This document shows, one piece after another, positions 7,124 through 17,300 of a DNA stretch of 64,000 nt. Both the position numbers and the translations under genes were made by a program. Within the stretch, counting starts at the first letter, position 1. Each line of letters begins with the position of its first letter. The notes below the pieces were generated by a model. The model did no database searches. It was not told where the DNA came from and worked only from the letters and a program-made list of their open reading frames with translations. Source of the stretch: Candidatus Poribacteria bacterium (GTDB lineage: Bacteria; Poribacteria; WGA-4E; WGA-3G); assembly GCA_022827625.1 (NCBI GenBank), contig JAJEIE010000001.1:1-64000 (forward strand), written 5' to 3'.

Positions 7124-8691
7124 TGTTCAGGCTCAGGAGCACATTCCGTAACCCTATACGGGTATTATTGATTTTAGCAGCATGCATCGTCGTAGCGGGG
7201 ATTATTATTGACCGTAATACCGGTGAGTTCACGCTGCAAACTGCCGTCGGGCAGACGAATGACACACTTCAAACATCAGAAGATTTTATCCACTTGGAAC
7301 GCGCAAATCGAGCATTTATCGATTTAGTCGCGCACACACGTCCCGCTGTTGTGCAAATTACAACCCGAACACAACGAACCCTGACGCAGCAGCCCGGTAG
7401 TCCTTTCCGTAATGATTTTTACAGATTCTTCTTCGGTCCTGAATTTGAATCTACCCCAGACACCCAACTCCAACCCGCCAGAGGCTTAGGTTCTGGTGTG
7501 ATTGTTCGTGAAGACGGTTATATTTTAACAAACAATCATGTTGTTGAGGATGTTGACGATATTACTGTCATTTTAGCGAATGGTCGCGAGTATGATGCCG
7601 AATTAGTGGGGAGCGATCCGGCGGAACGTAATGGCGGTGGCACCGATCTGGCACTTATTAAAATTGATGAGAAAGATCTACCTACCTTACAATTCGGCGA
7701 TTCAGATGCGCTTGAGGTCGGTGAATGGGTTATTGCAATCGGGTCTCCACTCGGCTTTTCTCAAAGCGTAACACGCGGGATTGTTAGCGCAAAAGGCAGG
7801 GCTGAGTTTAGCAGGAGAATTCCATACAGCGATTTCATTCAAACAGACGCGCCGGTTAACCAAGGGAATAGCGGCGGCGCGCTCATTAATATTCGTGGCG
7901 AATTAGTCGGGATTAATACTTTGATCGCTACTGCTGGCGGCTTTTCCATGGGAAATATCGGTCTCGGTTTTGCCATTCCGAGTAACATGGTACAGCAACT
8001 TATGCCGGATCTGATTGAAAAGGGTAAAGTTGTGCGCGGGTGGCTTGGCATCTATATGAGTGAAGTGGGACATGATTTAGCAGATAAACTACAGTTTGCG
8101 TCCCCGCGAGGCGTTGTTGTTAGGCGGGTTATTGAGGATAGCCCCGCTGAGAAAGCCGGCATCCAACCTCGCGATATTATCCTTGATTTTGATGGAGAAC
8201 CGGTTCGAGGATTACAGCATTTGATGCATACTGTCGCTGCCACAAAAGTGGGCAAGTCTGTTAAGTTAACAGTGTTGCGGGGCGGCACTGAGGAAAAGCA
8301 ACTTACTGTTAAATTGGTAGAGCGGACAGCGGAGGTTGTTGATAGGTCCGAACAAAGGGTACTTCGCGTCGGACTCACAGAGTCCTTCGCAGGCATCCGC
8401 GTCCGAAATCTGACGGCTGCAGTTGCTGAACGGTATGGATACGCTTCGGATGAAACCGGTGTGATTGTCACGGAGGTCGAGGCGGGTAGTGACGCTGAGA
8501 AAAAAGGCATCAGACCGGGATATCTCATTCAAGAAATGGAATGGAGACCCGTCGCAGACCTTGAAACCTATTCCCGGCTTGTTGAGAAGTTGAAGGAGGA
8601 AAATAAAGAGAAAGTCCTCCTCTATGTCAAATCGCCAGACGGACGCGGTGGCGGATATGTTACGGTCGAAGTCTCGACATCTGACCGGTAA
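7123..8691 (+). CDS. htrA: HtrA/DegP-type periplasmic serine protease-chaperone
   Basis: 522 residues. An N-terminal hydrophobic segment (~12-28) acts as signal anchor. The trypsin-like domain shows the triad His139 (TNNHVVED), Asp175 (GGTDLALIKID) and Ser250 (QGNSGGAL). Two PDZ domains follow, at ~300-390 (GWLGIYM ... SPAEKAGIQPRDIILDFDG) and ~420-515 (GIRVRNL ... KKGIRPGYLIQEME). This is the usual DegP/DegQ architecture; such enzymes degrade or refold misfolded envelope proteins. The start is fixed by a strong AGGAGG. The gene appears monocistronic, behind an inverted repeat and a hairpin over its own ribosome site. Confidence 0.95.
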   Translation: MFRLRSTFRNPIRVLLILAACIVVAGIIIDRNTGEFTLQTAVGQTNDTLQTSEDFIHLERANRAFIDLVAHTRPAVVQITTRTQRTLTQQPGSPFRNDFYRFFFGPEFESTPDTQLQPARGLGSGVIVREDGYILTNNHVVEDVDDITVILANGREYDAELVGSDPAERNGGGTDLALIKIDEKDLPTLQFGDSDALEVGEWVIAIGSPLGFSQSVTRGIVSAKGRAEFSRRIPYSDFIQTDAPVNQGNSGGALINIRGELVGINTLIATAGGFSMGNIGLGFAIPSNMVQQLMPDLIEKGKVVRGWLGIYMSEVGHDLADKLQFASPRGVVVRRVIEDSPAEKAGIQPRDIILDFDGEPVRGLQHLMHTVAATKVGKSVKLTVLRGGTEEKQLTVKLVERTAEVVDRSEQRVLRVGLTESFAGIRVRNLTAAVAERYGYASDETGVIVTEVEAGSDAEKKGIRPGYLIQEMEWRPVADLETYSRLVEKLKEENKEKVLLYVKSPDGRGGGYVTVEVSTSDR

Positions 8692-8738
8692 TTAACGCGA
8701 TAAGCACTGGCTTAATCGTTTAATATGTGAATTAACAC

Positions 8739-8767
8739 TTGACGGATAGTTGTTTTGGTGCTACACT
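8739..8767 (+). promoter_or_regulatory. Promoter of the MDR-fusA unit
   Basis: TTGACG (8739-8744), 17 bases, TACACT (8762-8767). Transcription would start near 8774. This excludes the upstream start codon at 8755 and supports translation of the next gene from 8815. Confidence 0.6.
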
Positions 8768-8814
8768 GCTCGGAAACAACTATCCTTTATTGTATTGAGA
8801 GGTTCATAACCTAT

Positions 8815-9813
8815 ATGGAAGCACAACGGGTTGTTTGGCCGAGTCGTGCCAAAGTTGACGTTGAGACATTTGACTTGCCGCCTGTCGGTGATAATGAAGT
8901 ACTTGTTGCCACCGACTGCACGCTCATCAGTCCCGGTACAGAGCGTGCGTTTCTATTAGGACTCCCTAACGCGCAAGGACGCTATCCGTCTCGTCCGGGA
9001 TATAGCAACATCGGCACGGTGATGGCGGTCGGGAAGGCAGTCAAAGATTGGACGGTGGGGGACCGCGTCGCCTCAACACAGGGACACACCAGCCACTTTA
9101 TAGCCGCACCGAATCGTTTGCTAAAGGTACCATCTGCCGATGTTCCGTCTGAGGAAATGGTCTTTTTCAATCTCGGTGCGATCGCATTGCAAGGCGTTCG
9201 CAAGGCACGGATTGAATTGGGCGAAGGGACCTTGGTTTTAGGGCAGGGACTTATCGGTTTATTAGCGGTGCAGCTCTCGAAGCTCAGCGGTGCGATACCG
9301 GTTATCGCTGCGGACCTCACCGACAGTCGGCTTGAACGCTCTAAAAGTATGGGATCGGATTTTGCGCTCAACCCTGAAGATGCTAACTTCTCCAAGCAGT
9401 TAAGTGATGCTACCAACGGCGATGGACCTGCGGTTGTTATCGAAGCCACTGGACATCCCGATGCCGTCAGCACTGCACTGGATGTGGCGGGACAGTATGC
9501 ACGGGTGGTGCTATTGGCAAGCACGCGCGGAGAGACACCGAATGTGAACTTCTATCGCGATGTACATAAGAAGGGACTCGTCCTTTACGGTGCACATAAT
9601 GCGATCCGCCCACACCAAGACTCTACACCGAATTTCTGGACGCTTGCAGACGATAGCCGCTTACTTTTATCGCTTATCGCCCAGAAACGATTTAACGTTA
9701 CCCCGTTGATTAGCCATCGCGTTCCCGGAAAAGACGCACCGAAGGCGTATCAACTGCTCATGGAATGGAATCCGGGCTTACTTGGTGTTGTTCTGCAATG
9801 GAACAACGCGTAG
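8815..9813 (+). CDS. Zinc-type medium-chain dehydrogenase (MDR family)
   Basis: 332 residues from ATG 8815; an in-frame start at 8755 lies upstream of the -10 box and is rejected. The N-terminal GroES-like half contains CTLISPGTERAFLLG and GRYPSRPGYSNIGTVMAVG. The Rossmann half has GQGLIGLLAVQLSKLSG and an acidic residue (AADLTDSRLE) at the end of the second strand, fitting NAD(H). The arrangement resembles the BchC-like/threonine-dehydrogenase-like branch of MDR. The catalytic zinc Cys and structural zinc Cys cluster are not evident. Substrate unknown. fusA follows after 21 bases, so the two are probably one transcript, an odd pairing. Confidence 0.8.
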   Translation: MEAQRVVWPSRAKVDVETFDLPPVGDNEVLVATDCTLISPGTERAFLLGLPNAQGRYPSRPGYSNIGTVMAVGKAVKDWTVGDRVASTQGHTSHFIAAPNRLLKVPSADVPSEEMVFFNLGAIALQGVRKARIELGEGTLVLGQGLIGLLAVQLSKLSGAIPVIAADLTDSRLERSKSMGSDFALNPEDANFSKQLSDATNGDGPAVVIEATGHPDAVSTALDVAGQYARVVLLASTRGETPNVNFYRDVHKKGLVLYGAHNAIRPHQDSTPNFWTLADDSRLLLSLIAQKRFNVTPLISHRVPGKDAPKAYQLLMEWNPGLLGVVLQWNNA

Positions 9814-9834
9814 ACCGGAAACTCAAGGAACAAC

Positions 9835-11964
9835 ATGGCACGCGAATATCCAATTGAAAACGTTCGTAACATCGGCATTGCAGCGCACATCGATGCTGGT
9901 AAGACAACCACGACGGAGCGCATTCTCTTTTATACCGGCAAAAAGCATAAAATCGGCGCAGTCGATGACGGCACCGCTGAAATGGATTGGATGGTCCAGG
10001 AACGCGAACGCGGGGTGACAATTACCGCCGCCGCGACCACCTGTTTCTGGCGGCAACACGCCATTCACCTTATTGACACACCCGGACACGTGGATTTCAC
10101 CGTAGAGGTGGAGCGTTCATTACGGGTGTTAGATGGTGCGATTGCCCTTTTCTGTGCTGTCGGTGGGGTGGAACCGCAGTCGGAAACCGTCTGGCATCAG
10201 GCTGAACGCTACGGTGTCCCACGCATTGTTTTTGTTAATAAGATGGACAGAGTTGGTGCGAACTTCACCCGCGTTCTGGAGATGCTGCAGGAACGATTGG
10301 GTGCGAACCCGCTTCCGCTGCAATTGCCGATCGGTGAAGGTCAGGATTTCACCGGTGTTATTGATTTGGTGACACAGAAAGCGATGCGTTGGGATGAAAC
10401 CGACCTTGGACAAACTTATACGGAAGTCGGGATTCCAAGCGAATTGCAGGACACGGCAGCGCAGGCGCGGGAAAACCTTTTTGAAAGTATTGCTGTTGAA
10501 GATGACGTGTTGCTTGAAAAATACTTGGGGGGCGAAGAGATCACCCACGATGAGTTATTGAACGGTATTCGTGCAGCGACACTAAAGAGAGCGTTAGTTC
10601 CTGTGTTCTGTGGGAGTTCACTAAAAAATCAAGGTGTTCAACCGTTGCTTGACGCTGTGATCAATTTTCTGCCGTCCCCTGTTGATGTGCCGCCCATTGA
10701 AGGAACAGTGCCAAATTCTAACGCCGAGGGTGGGCGTTCTAAACGTGCAAAAGAGACACCCGTTGAAGACGGCAGCGTGACTCGTACCGCAGACGATGCC
10801 GCACCTCTGTCGGCGTTGGCATTTAAAGTGGCGAGCCACCGGACAGTCGATAAACTCGTATATTGTCGGGTCTATTCGGGTACACTTAAGAGTGGCGCCG
10901 TTGTCTATAACGTTCGGAGCAAGCGACGCGAACGGGTGAATCGTATTTTACAAATGCATGCAAATAAAGAGGCGGTCTCTGATGCGGCTTACGCTGGAGA
11001 CATTGTTGCCCTCGTCGGGCTTAAGCATACGAAAACAGGAGATACCGTCGCTGATGAAAAAGAGCCTATTTTGTTGGAATCCATCACATTTCCAGAACCG
11101 GTTATCTCTATCGCTATTGAACCTGAACGTGCCAGCGATGCGGACGCATTGGAGGAAACACTCGAAAAATTGATGGACGAGGACCCAACCTTCACAGTCG
11201 GGATTGATAAGGAGACGGGACAGCGGATTATCTCAGGAATGGGTGAACTGCATCTGGAAATTTTAACAGATAGGATGATACGCGAATTCGGCGTTAAGGC
11301 ACGGGTTAGCAAACTTCAAGTGGCGTATCGGGAAACTATCAGCACGTCCGCAGAAGCGCGCGGCACACACATCCATAAAACCGACGAGGCGGGCATCTAC
11401 GGGGATGTAAGCCTCACGGTCGAGCCGTTGGAACGCGGTGCCGGATTTCAATTTGAAGATGAGACGGACGAAACAGAGATTCCGCGGCAATACATAGCAT
11501 TCATTGAGAAGGCACTGGAAAGCGGTATGGGAACAGGTCCCCGCATCGGCTATCCCATGCAAGATGTGAAGGTAGTGCTTACGGGTGGTTCTTATCATTC
11601 GACCGATTCCACGGAAGTAGCATTTGAGGCATCAGCGATCCTCGCATTTGAAAACGCCGTCAGGAAGGCGAATCCGTTGCTCTTGGAGCCGATTATGCGG
11701 ATACATATCACTGTTCCTGATGAGCACGTTGGGAAAGTCATTGGCGACCTAAACGCACGCCGCGCGCAGATTAATGAGAGCACGACCCAAGATGCCTCCA
11801 TAAATGTCATTAATGCCTTTATACCGTTGTCAGAGACGTTTCAATACACAACGCAACTCCGCTCAATGACGCAGGGACGCGGTGCGTTCACATTGGAATT
11901 TTCCCATTACGACGTTGTGCCAGAGTCGCTCGCCCCTGGTGTCAATCGCGTGCTGTCGGCTTAG
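9835..11964 (+). CDS. fusA: Elongation factor G
   Basis: 709 residues with the translational-GTPase motifs [12 protein letters not shown] (G1), the switch I region [20 protein letters not shown] (G3) and NKMDR (G4). Domains II-V are complete (GMGELHLEI in domain III, the [18 protein letters not shown]-terminus). EF-G drives translocation and, with RRF, ribosome recycling. A short extra loop of about 20 charged residues follows [15 protein letters not shown] precedes the ATG. It is not in the usual rpsL-rpsG-fusA-tuf order but follows an MDR dehydrogenase. Domain IV has [16 protein letters not shown], a little away from the commonest form, so it may be a second paralogue; this window cannot tell. 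Confidence 0.93.
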   Translation: MAREYPIENVRNIGIAAHIDAGKTTTTERILFYTGKKHKIGAVDDGTAEMDWMVQERERGVTITAAATTCFWRQHAIHLIDTPGHVDFTVEVERSLRVLDGAIALFCAVGGVEPQSETVWHQAERYGVPRIVFVNKMDRVGANFTRVLEMLQERLGANPLPLQLPIGEGQDFTGVIDLVTQKAMRWDETDLGQTYTEVGIPSELQDTAAQARENLFESIAVEDDVLLEKYLGGEEITHDELLNGIRAATLKRALVPVFCGSSLKNQGVQPLLDAVINFLPSPVDVPPIEGTVPNSNAEGGRSKRAKETPVEDGSVTRTADDAAPLSALAFKVASHRTVDKLVYCRVYSGTLKSGAVVYNVRSKRRERVNRILQMHANKEAVSDAAYAGDIVALVGLKHTKTGDTVADEKEPILLESITFPEPVISIAIEPERASDADALEETLEKLMDEDPTFTVGIDKETGQRIISGMGELHLEILTDRMIREFGVKARVSKLQVAYRETISTSAEARGTHIHKTDEAGIYGDVSLTVEPLERGAGFQFEDETDETEIPRQYIAFIEKALESGMGTGPRIGYPMQDVKVVLTGGSYHSTDSTEVAFEASAILAFENAVRKANPLLLEPIMRIHITVPDEHVGKVIGDLNARRAQINESTTQDASINVINAFIPLSETFQYTTQLRSMTQGRGAFTLEFSHYDVVPESLAPGVNRVLSA

Positions 11965-11970
11965 ACGCCC

Positions 11971-13152
11971 TTAGCGGCTGCGTGCTTTCATCACCTGTTG
12001 CAGCTCTGTCAGCGGAATCGCATACATCGTCCTGTCGTTGCGTCCGGTTGTTGTTGTCGCCATGGTCATCGAATTGACGATCGCTTCCTCTGTTGCTTCA
12101 ATGACTGCCTGGAAGAGTGAACTCAACCGCCCATTAACTGACATCTCAATTTGGAAAGTGCCGCTTTCCGTACGGCTTGGGAAAATATTCGCCGTGGAGA
12201 ACGCGATGACGAATTCACCACTCCCATCGGTACTCGGTGTGCCGGTCCGAGCGAGCCCATGCGTTGCCCGTATCGCTAACTGTTTCAATTGACGATGCGT
12301 CAGTGGGGCATCGGTCGCGATAACGATGATAAAAGACCCGTCTCTGCCGAGTTTCGGTGGAGAACCTGTAATTTCCTTACCGACGGGGACACCGTCAATG
12401 CGCAATTGGGAACGACGACCGCCGTTGGAATTAACGAGGACCCCGACTGTCCATCCGCCTCGTTCTTCGGGAAGGACACGGGAAGCGGTACCGATACCGG
12501 CTTTAAACCCGTAGCACCGCATCCCCGTTCCGCCACCAACGCAGCCTTCGGCGACAGGACCGCTCGTGGCGTTTTCAATGGCTTCAATGGCGTGTGCGGG
12601 TGTGACGTGGAGACCGCTGATGTCGTTCAAACCGCCATCGTAGCATTCTGCGACAATCGGTAGCACGATGTTATTGTCTGGGTATCGGTTCACAATGTAA
12701 CGCACGACACCGTCGTGGACGGCACCTACACTGAGTGTATTTGTGAGTAAGATAGGCGATTCGACCCATCCGGCTTGGTTTATGCGGGCGATACCCGTGG
12801 CTTCACCGTTGCCGTGAATGGTGTACGCTGCCCCGAACAGACGGGCTGTCCAGATATCGTCGCTTGGAAGAATGGCGGTCACACCGGTGCGAATTGCGTC
12901 GCCTTCGTTCAGGGTGACGTGTCCTACTTTCACACCGGCTACATCGGTAATAGCGTTGTGTGGACCCGTTGGAATAGTGCCAATGCGGATGCCGATGTCG
13001 CGGGCGCGGGCACGAGTTTCTGAAGCTGCTGTTTCAGCGTTTGTGGTGTACGTGGAACACACGAGAAAAATACCCGTGAGAACAACGAAGATCGGCATTT
13101 TCATACCGCTTGATGGCGCAATTCTCTGTATTTTTTTAAGAAGTATCTGCAT
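11971..13152 (-). CDS. P1-family aminopeptidase (DmpA/BapA-like)
   Basis: 393 residues with an N-terminal signal sequence (IFVVLTGIFLVCSTYTTNA, then ETAAS). The mature part shows the DmpA signatures: GPHNAITDVAGVKVGH, GAVHDGVVRYI, GGTGMRCYGFKAGIGTASR, VLVNSNGGRRSQLRIDG and GRDGSFIIVIATDAPLTHRQ. In this Ntn-like family the precursor cuts itself before a nucleophilic Ser; here that is Gly272-Ser273. The enzymes release N-terminal residues from peptides, amides or beta-peptides. The gene starts inside the end of the upstream DUF4416 gene (17-base overlap), suggesting coupled translation. It converges on fusA with only six bases between stop codons. Confidence 0.9.
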   Translation of the reverse strand: MQILLKKIQRIAPSSGMKMPIFVVLTGIFLVCSTYTTNAETAASETRARARDIGIRIGTIPTGPHNAITDVAGVKVGHVTLNEGDAIRTGVTAILPSDDIWTARLFGAAYTIHGNGEATGIARINQAGWVESPILLTNTLSVGAVHDGVVRYIVNRYPDNNIVLPIVAECYDGGLNDISGLHVTPAHAIEAIENATSGPVAEGCVGGGTGMRCYGFKAGIGTASRVLPEERGGWTVGVLVNSNGGRRSQLRIDGVPVGKEITGSPPKLGRDGSFIIVIATDAPLTHRQLKQLAIRATHGLARTGTPSTDGSGEFVIAFSTANIFPSRTESGTFQIEMSVNGRLSSLFQAVIEATEEAIVNSMTMATTTTGRNDRTMYAIPLTELQQVMKARSR

Positions 13153-13684
13153 TTTCTAATTGCTTCCTATAAATTTTGCGTATTCGGTTAAAGATAGCGA
13201 CATACGTTGGTGAACAATAATCAGGGTAGCTCCATTCCCAAGGTTGAAAAGTTTTCCGGTAGAAGCGGAGTGTGATTTCGGCATAAATGCCGTCACGGAG
13301 ATAGATACGATGGGCGTTGTCTTTCGTTGACGCCAGGACGAGTTTTGCCATACAGAGGTACCCTGCGTCTAAATTGACACGCCGTGCCTCTCCGTCGGGC
13401 TTTTCTGTAGTAAAGGCTTGTTCTATTCTGTTTGTAAATAGTTTCATTTCTGCCAATGTGCCTGCGTCAATAAGTCTTTCAAAACTGATGAATTGTCTTT
13501 GAATGCCTTGTCCCATCTCTCTCTCGTAATAAGTTGTGCTCGTGAAAGGCATGAGTTCGCTCGCGAAGTCAATCGGACCCAGACGATGTGTCAGCTTGGT
13601 ATAAACGGTTGGCAAAAGACACGGTTCCGGGGTCAGCACACCGATAATCGCTTTGACGTGTTGTGGTATTGTAATCGTTCCCAT
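13136..13684 (-). CDS. DUF4416 family protein
   Basis: 182 residues from ATG 13684, which has GGAG about eight bases upstream; a start 51 bases further out at 13735 adds a stretch unlike the family. The sequence follows the DUF4416 pattern throughout: GVLTPEP, LGPIDFASELMPFTSTTYYE, MGQGIQRQFISFERLID, EMKLFTNRIE, ARRVNLDAGYL, AKLVLASTKDNAHRIYL, YAEITLRF and the C-terminal WSYPDYCSPTY. The family is widespread in Aquificae, Planctomycetes and related lineages and is uncharacterised. It precedes and overlaps the P1 peptidase gene. Confidence 0.88.
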   Translation of the reverse strand: MGTITIPQHVKAIIGVLTPEPCLLPTVYTKLTHRLGPIDFASELMPFTSTTYYEREMGQGIQRQFISFERLIDAGTLAEMKLFTNRIEQAFTTEKPDGEARRVNLDAGYLCMAKLVLASTKDNAHRIYLRDGIYAEITLRFYRKTFQPWEWSYPDYCSPTYVAIFNRIRKIYRKQLENADTS

Positions 13685-13751
13685 GTTGCGCTCCGTAGCC
13701 TGACCGATAACGAGGTCGGCGTGTTTCACGACCATAAATTCGGCATACTGA

Positions 13752-13972
13752 GTATATCAGACAACTTTTAGGGTGTCAAGACACAAACTAAATGAAGATT
13801 AATTTATTAATTCGGTAATTTTCAAACGTGCGATAAATCGCACTACTACGAACGGGGCGGTTTGTAGTAGGGCAATTCATTGCCCGTCTATTACCGAAAT
13901 ATTTTCTGAAACTTCATACAGTTTGTGCTACGATGCCTCTTATGTATATCAGACAACTTTTAGAATGTCAAG
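13752..13972. repeat. MITE-like element copy 2 with flanking direct repeats
   Basis: Positions 13792-13925 repeat 61-194 nearly base for base. The inverted ends can be extended to CACAAACT (13782-13789) and AGTTTGTG (13920-13927). A 29-bp direct repeat beginning GTATATCAGACAACTTTTAG lies on either side (13752-13780 and 13944-13972) with two mismatches. The element sits about 275 bases upstream of the rpoB -35 box. Confidence 0.7.
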
Positions 13973-14055
13973 GCTTTGTTAATCGTGTCAAAATTGGATT
14001 TCAGGAGCAGATATGCTATATTATAGTAAATTATGTAAATAAGTTTACATGTATT

Positions 14056-14122
14056 CTGTAGGAGCGATCTCCGAATCGCGACCCAACCCCTGTGAGTCGG
14101 GAATCGGAGTTCCCTCCTACAG
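14056..14122. repeat. 67-bp palindromic repeat
   Basis: CTGTAGGAGCGATCTCCGA at the left end is answered by the imperfect complement (TCGGGAATCGGAGTTCCCTCCTACAG region) at the right end, giving arms of about 26 bp. The right arm resembles the GTCGGGATTTGGAAATCCCT repeats at 48.5 and 53.3 kb, so it belongs to the same family. Confidence 0.6.
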
Positions 14123-14199
14123 TTCAGATGGAAAGCTAATTGTAGAATCCACTATATTTCAGAGAAAAATGGAAAAATTATATATTTTTTCATTTTTTC

Positions 14200-14228
14200 T
14201 TGACTTTTTCTGAATTATAATGTATAAT
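14200..14228 (+). promoter_or_regulatory. rpoBC promoter
   Basis: TTGACT (14200-14205), 17 bases, TATAAT (14223-14228): close to consensus. Expected start near 14235, about 110 bases before the rpoB GTG. It appears dedicated to rpoB-rpoC. Confidence 0.65.
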
Positions 14229-14344
14229 ATTCTGTTATGCTAATGTCGCCATATTCAGACGGAAAAAGCAGCTAACGAAGCGGGCTTTTTCAAAAGTCTA
14301 TTCTTAAGCTGCGCAACCACCGCCAAATAGGGAGACTCCATTCA

Positions 14345-17300
14345 GTGAACAAAAAGCCAATCCAGAAGAATAAGAGACTGTCTTTTGCCAAAACCCAAGT
14401 TAAGACGCCACTCCCAAATCTCATAGAAACCCAAGGAATCTCGTATGACGCTTTTCTACAACGAGATGTTCCTCCCAGTGAACGTAAAGACCAGGGCCTC
14501 CAAGCCGTATTTAAAGAAGTATTTCCGATTCGTGACTTTTCGGAGACAAACAGCCTTGAATTTGTTGGTTATAGCCTCGGTACACCTAAGTATACACTTC
14601 AGGAATGTGTCGCCCGCGGCGTAACATATCAGGTATCTCTCACAGCGCGTATTATGTTGGTCCTACGCGAGGCGGACCCCGACGCTGATGAACCACATGT
14701 TGTGGATATTCGTGAATCCGATGTTTATCTCGGCGAAGTTCCCTTAATGACTGAAAACGGGAGTTTCATTGTCAACGGCAGTGAACGTGTGATCGTGAGC
14801 CAGTTACATCGATCACCGGGCGCGATTTTTCTTGAAAAATCGTTGCCAACTGGACGGCGAACCCCGACCGCACAGATCATCCCGTATCGAGGGGCATGGG
14901 TCGAATTTGAAGTTGACGCGAAGGATCAAATCTATGTGCGCATTGATAAGCGGAAGAAATTGCCGGCGACTGTGCTGCTTCGCGCGCTCGGTTGGGAATC
15001 CGATGCCGATATTCTCAAGCTCTATGCCAAGACGGAGCGACTCGTCCTTGACGGTTGGCGTGTCACCAGCGTCGAAGCACCAACGCAGCAGATTAAGTCC
15101 GGGGACTTGCTAACCGCTGCCGAGTTTCGACAGGCGAAGAAGGATTACCCAGAGATTGAAGCAGAGAAGCACTACCGTGTTACGACTGTAAAGGACGAAG
15201 GCTGTCCACTGGAAATCGGACAGGAGCTTACATATAGGGAACGCACCAACCTTCGTAGAAAATGGAAGGGCTTTGAAACCGAACTTCTCCAACGCGTGAT
15301 TGATACCCATAATAGCGGATGTGAGTTCACCGTCGGGCAGATACTCACCAATTCAGAATACGAGGACGCACGCGACCGTTATGGGAAAGATACATTCGCA
15401 GCTGAACGCGCTGTGCCGGAAAACAGCCAAGGTAGGGTTTGTGCTGAAGATGTTATCCATCAGGAAACCGGCGAAGTGCTCCTCACTGCGAATACATTAC
15501 TGACGGAAACCGAGTTAGAACGTCTCCAAGAATCCGCTGTTGAGGCACTCACAGTCCTGGATGAAGCGGATTGCCAGCATATCCGGTTTTTACGGAATAC
15601 TTTGGAACGCGATCGCCAGGCGGACTACCCGGATCAGCATAGTTTGAAAGATGCAGCACTGCTGGAGATTTTTCGGACTTTGAGACCTGGGGATCCGGCG
15701 AGTGTGGAAAATGCGCGCAAACACCTTACATGGCTCCTTTTTGATCCACATCGGTACGATTTAGGGGTCGTTGGCAGGTACAAACTGAATAAGAAATTTA
15801 AGGACGCTTCTGTCTACGGGGAGCCACCCGAAGAAACATTTCGCACGCTGCGTGCCGAAGACATTGCCGCCACAGTCGCGCATCTTCTTAATGTGCATAA
15901 CGGGGTCGCGCCAAAGGACGATCTCGACCATCTCGGCAACCGACGGGTGCGCGTTATCGGCGAATTGCTTGAAAACCAGTTTCGGATGGGACTCTTTCAG
16001 ATTCGCAGAACGACCCGTGAGCGATTGAGCACAACCAACGATATTGAGAAGATCATTCCGTCTACACTGATTAACCCGAAGCCACTGATGATGGCACTTC
16101 GTGAGTTCTTCGGATCCAACCAGTTGTCGCAATTCATGCAGCAAATTAATCCGCTGGACGAGTTAACGCACAAACGGCGTATTTCAGCGATTGGTCCGGG
16201 CGGACTCCACCGAGATAGAGCCACTGCAGCTGTTCGAGATGTCCATCGTACACACTATGGACGGGTCTGTCCGTTAGAAACGCCTGAAGGTCCCTCAATT
16301 GGACTCATCGTTTCGCTGGCTTGCTATGGACGGATAAATCCTTATGGCTTTATAGAGACCCCTTATCATAAGGTCGAGAACGGTTCAACAATGGGTCCGG
16401 TAGAGTACTTGACCGCGGATAGCGAAGATACCGCCTTCATTGCTGCAAAGGCAACTCCACGCGATACGAATGGCGGTGCGAGTGCTGCTGAGCAGCTCCT
16501 ACCTGTTCGTAGTAGAGAAGAGGTGCAGTCGCTTCCGATGGAGAGCGTCGACTATATCGGGGTCGCCCCCCAGCAGATTGTGGGTGTCTCCGCTGCGCTC
16601 GTTCCATTTCTGGAACATGAAGACGCCAACCGGGCATTGATGGGATCCAACCATCAACGCCAAGCCGTTCCACTCATCCGTCCAGAAGCACCGTTGGTTG
16701 GAACAGGGATGGAGGAGCCCGCTGCGCGATTTTCCGGCGCGCTCATCACCGCGACACGTGCTGGCACCGTTACAAGCGTCTCTGCTGATGAGATCCTCAT
16801 ATACACCGGTGAAACCCTCCACCACGATAAAGGCGAGAATACCTTCAGTGAGATGGGGTACGATGTTTACAAACTTCAGACTTTCAAGCGGAGTAACAGC
16901 GGTACCTGTATCCATCAACGTCCGATCGTCGCAGTCGGTGATACAGTGAAAGCCGGACAAGTCATTGCAGACGGCACTTCTACGGAGGACGGGGAACTCG
17001 CCCTCGGACGGAACGTGTTGTGTGCTTATATGCCGTGGGGTGGCCACAACTACGAGGATTCTATTCTCATCAGCGAGGGTCTTATTAAAGGGGATACCTT
17101 CACCTCTATCCATATTGAAGAGTTCGAGGTCGAGGCACGTGAGACGAAAGTCGGTCCCGAAGAAATTACACGCGACATTCCCAACGTTAGCGAAGCACGG
17201 CTCACCCAACTCGATGAAGAAGGGATCATTCGCGTCGGTAGTGTCGTCGGCACGGGAAGCATACTCGTCGGAAAAATTACACCGAAGGGTGAGAGCGAGT

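Larger units (their letters stand above)
13736..14344. other. 600-bp region between divergent genes: repeats and the rpoB promoter
   Basis: Holds the second copy of the 134-bp palindromic element bounded by a 29-bp direct repeat, a 67-bp palindrome (14056-14122), and the rpoBC promoter and leader. No gene is supported. The usual rplK-rplA-rplJ-rplL genes upstream of rpoB are absent. Confidence 0.7.

Noticed and set aside
8755-8814. N-terminal extension of the MDR dehydrogenase
   Set aside because: The extension start lies upstream of the -10 box of a good promoter, so it cannot be on the main transcript; the family alignment starts at 8815.
13752-13972. Direct repeats taken as ordinary target-site duplications
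   Set aside because: They are unusually long, carry mismatches and lie 11-18 bases from the conserved element ends; recorded as an observation only.
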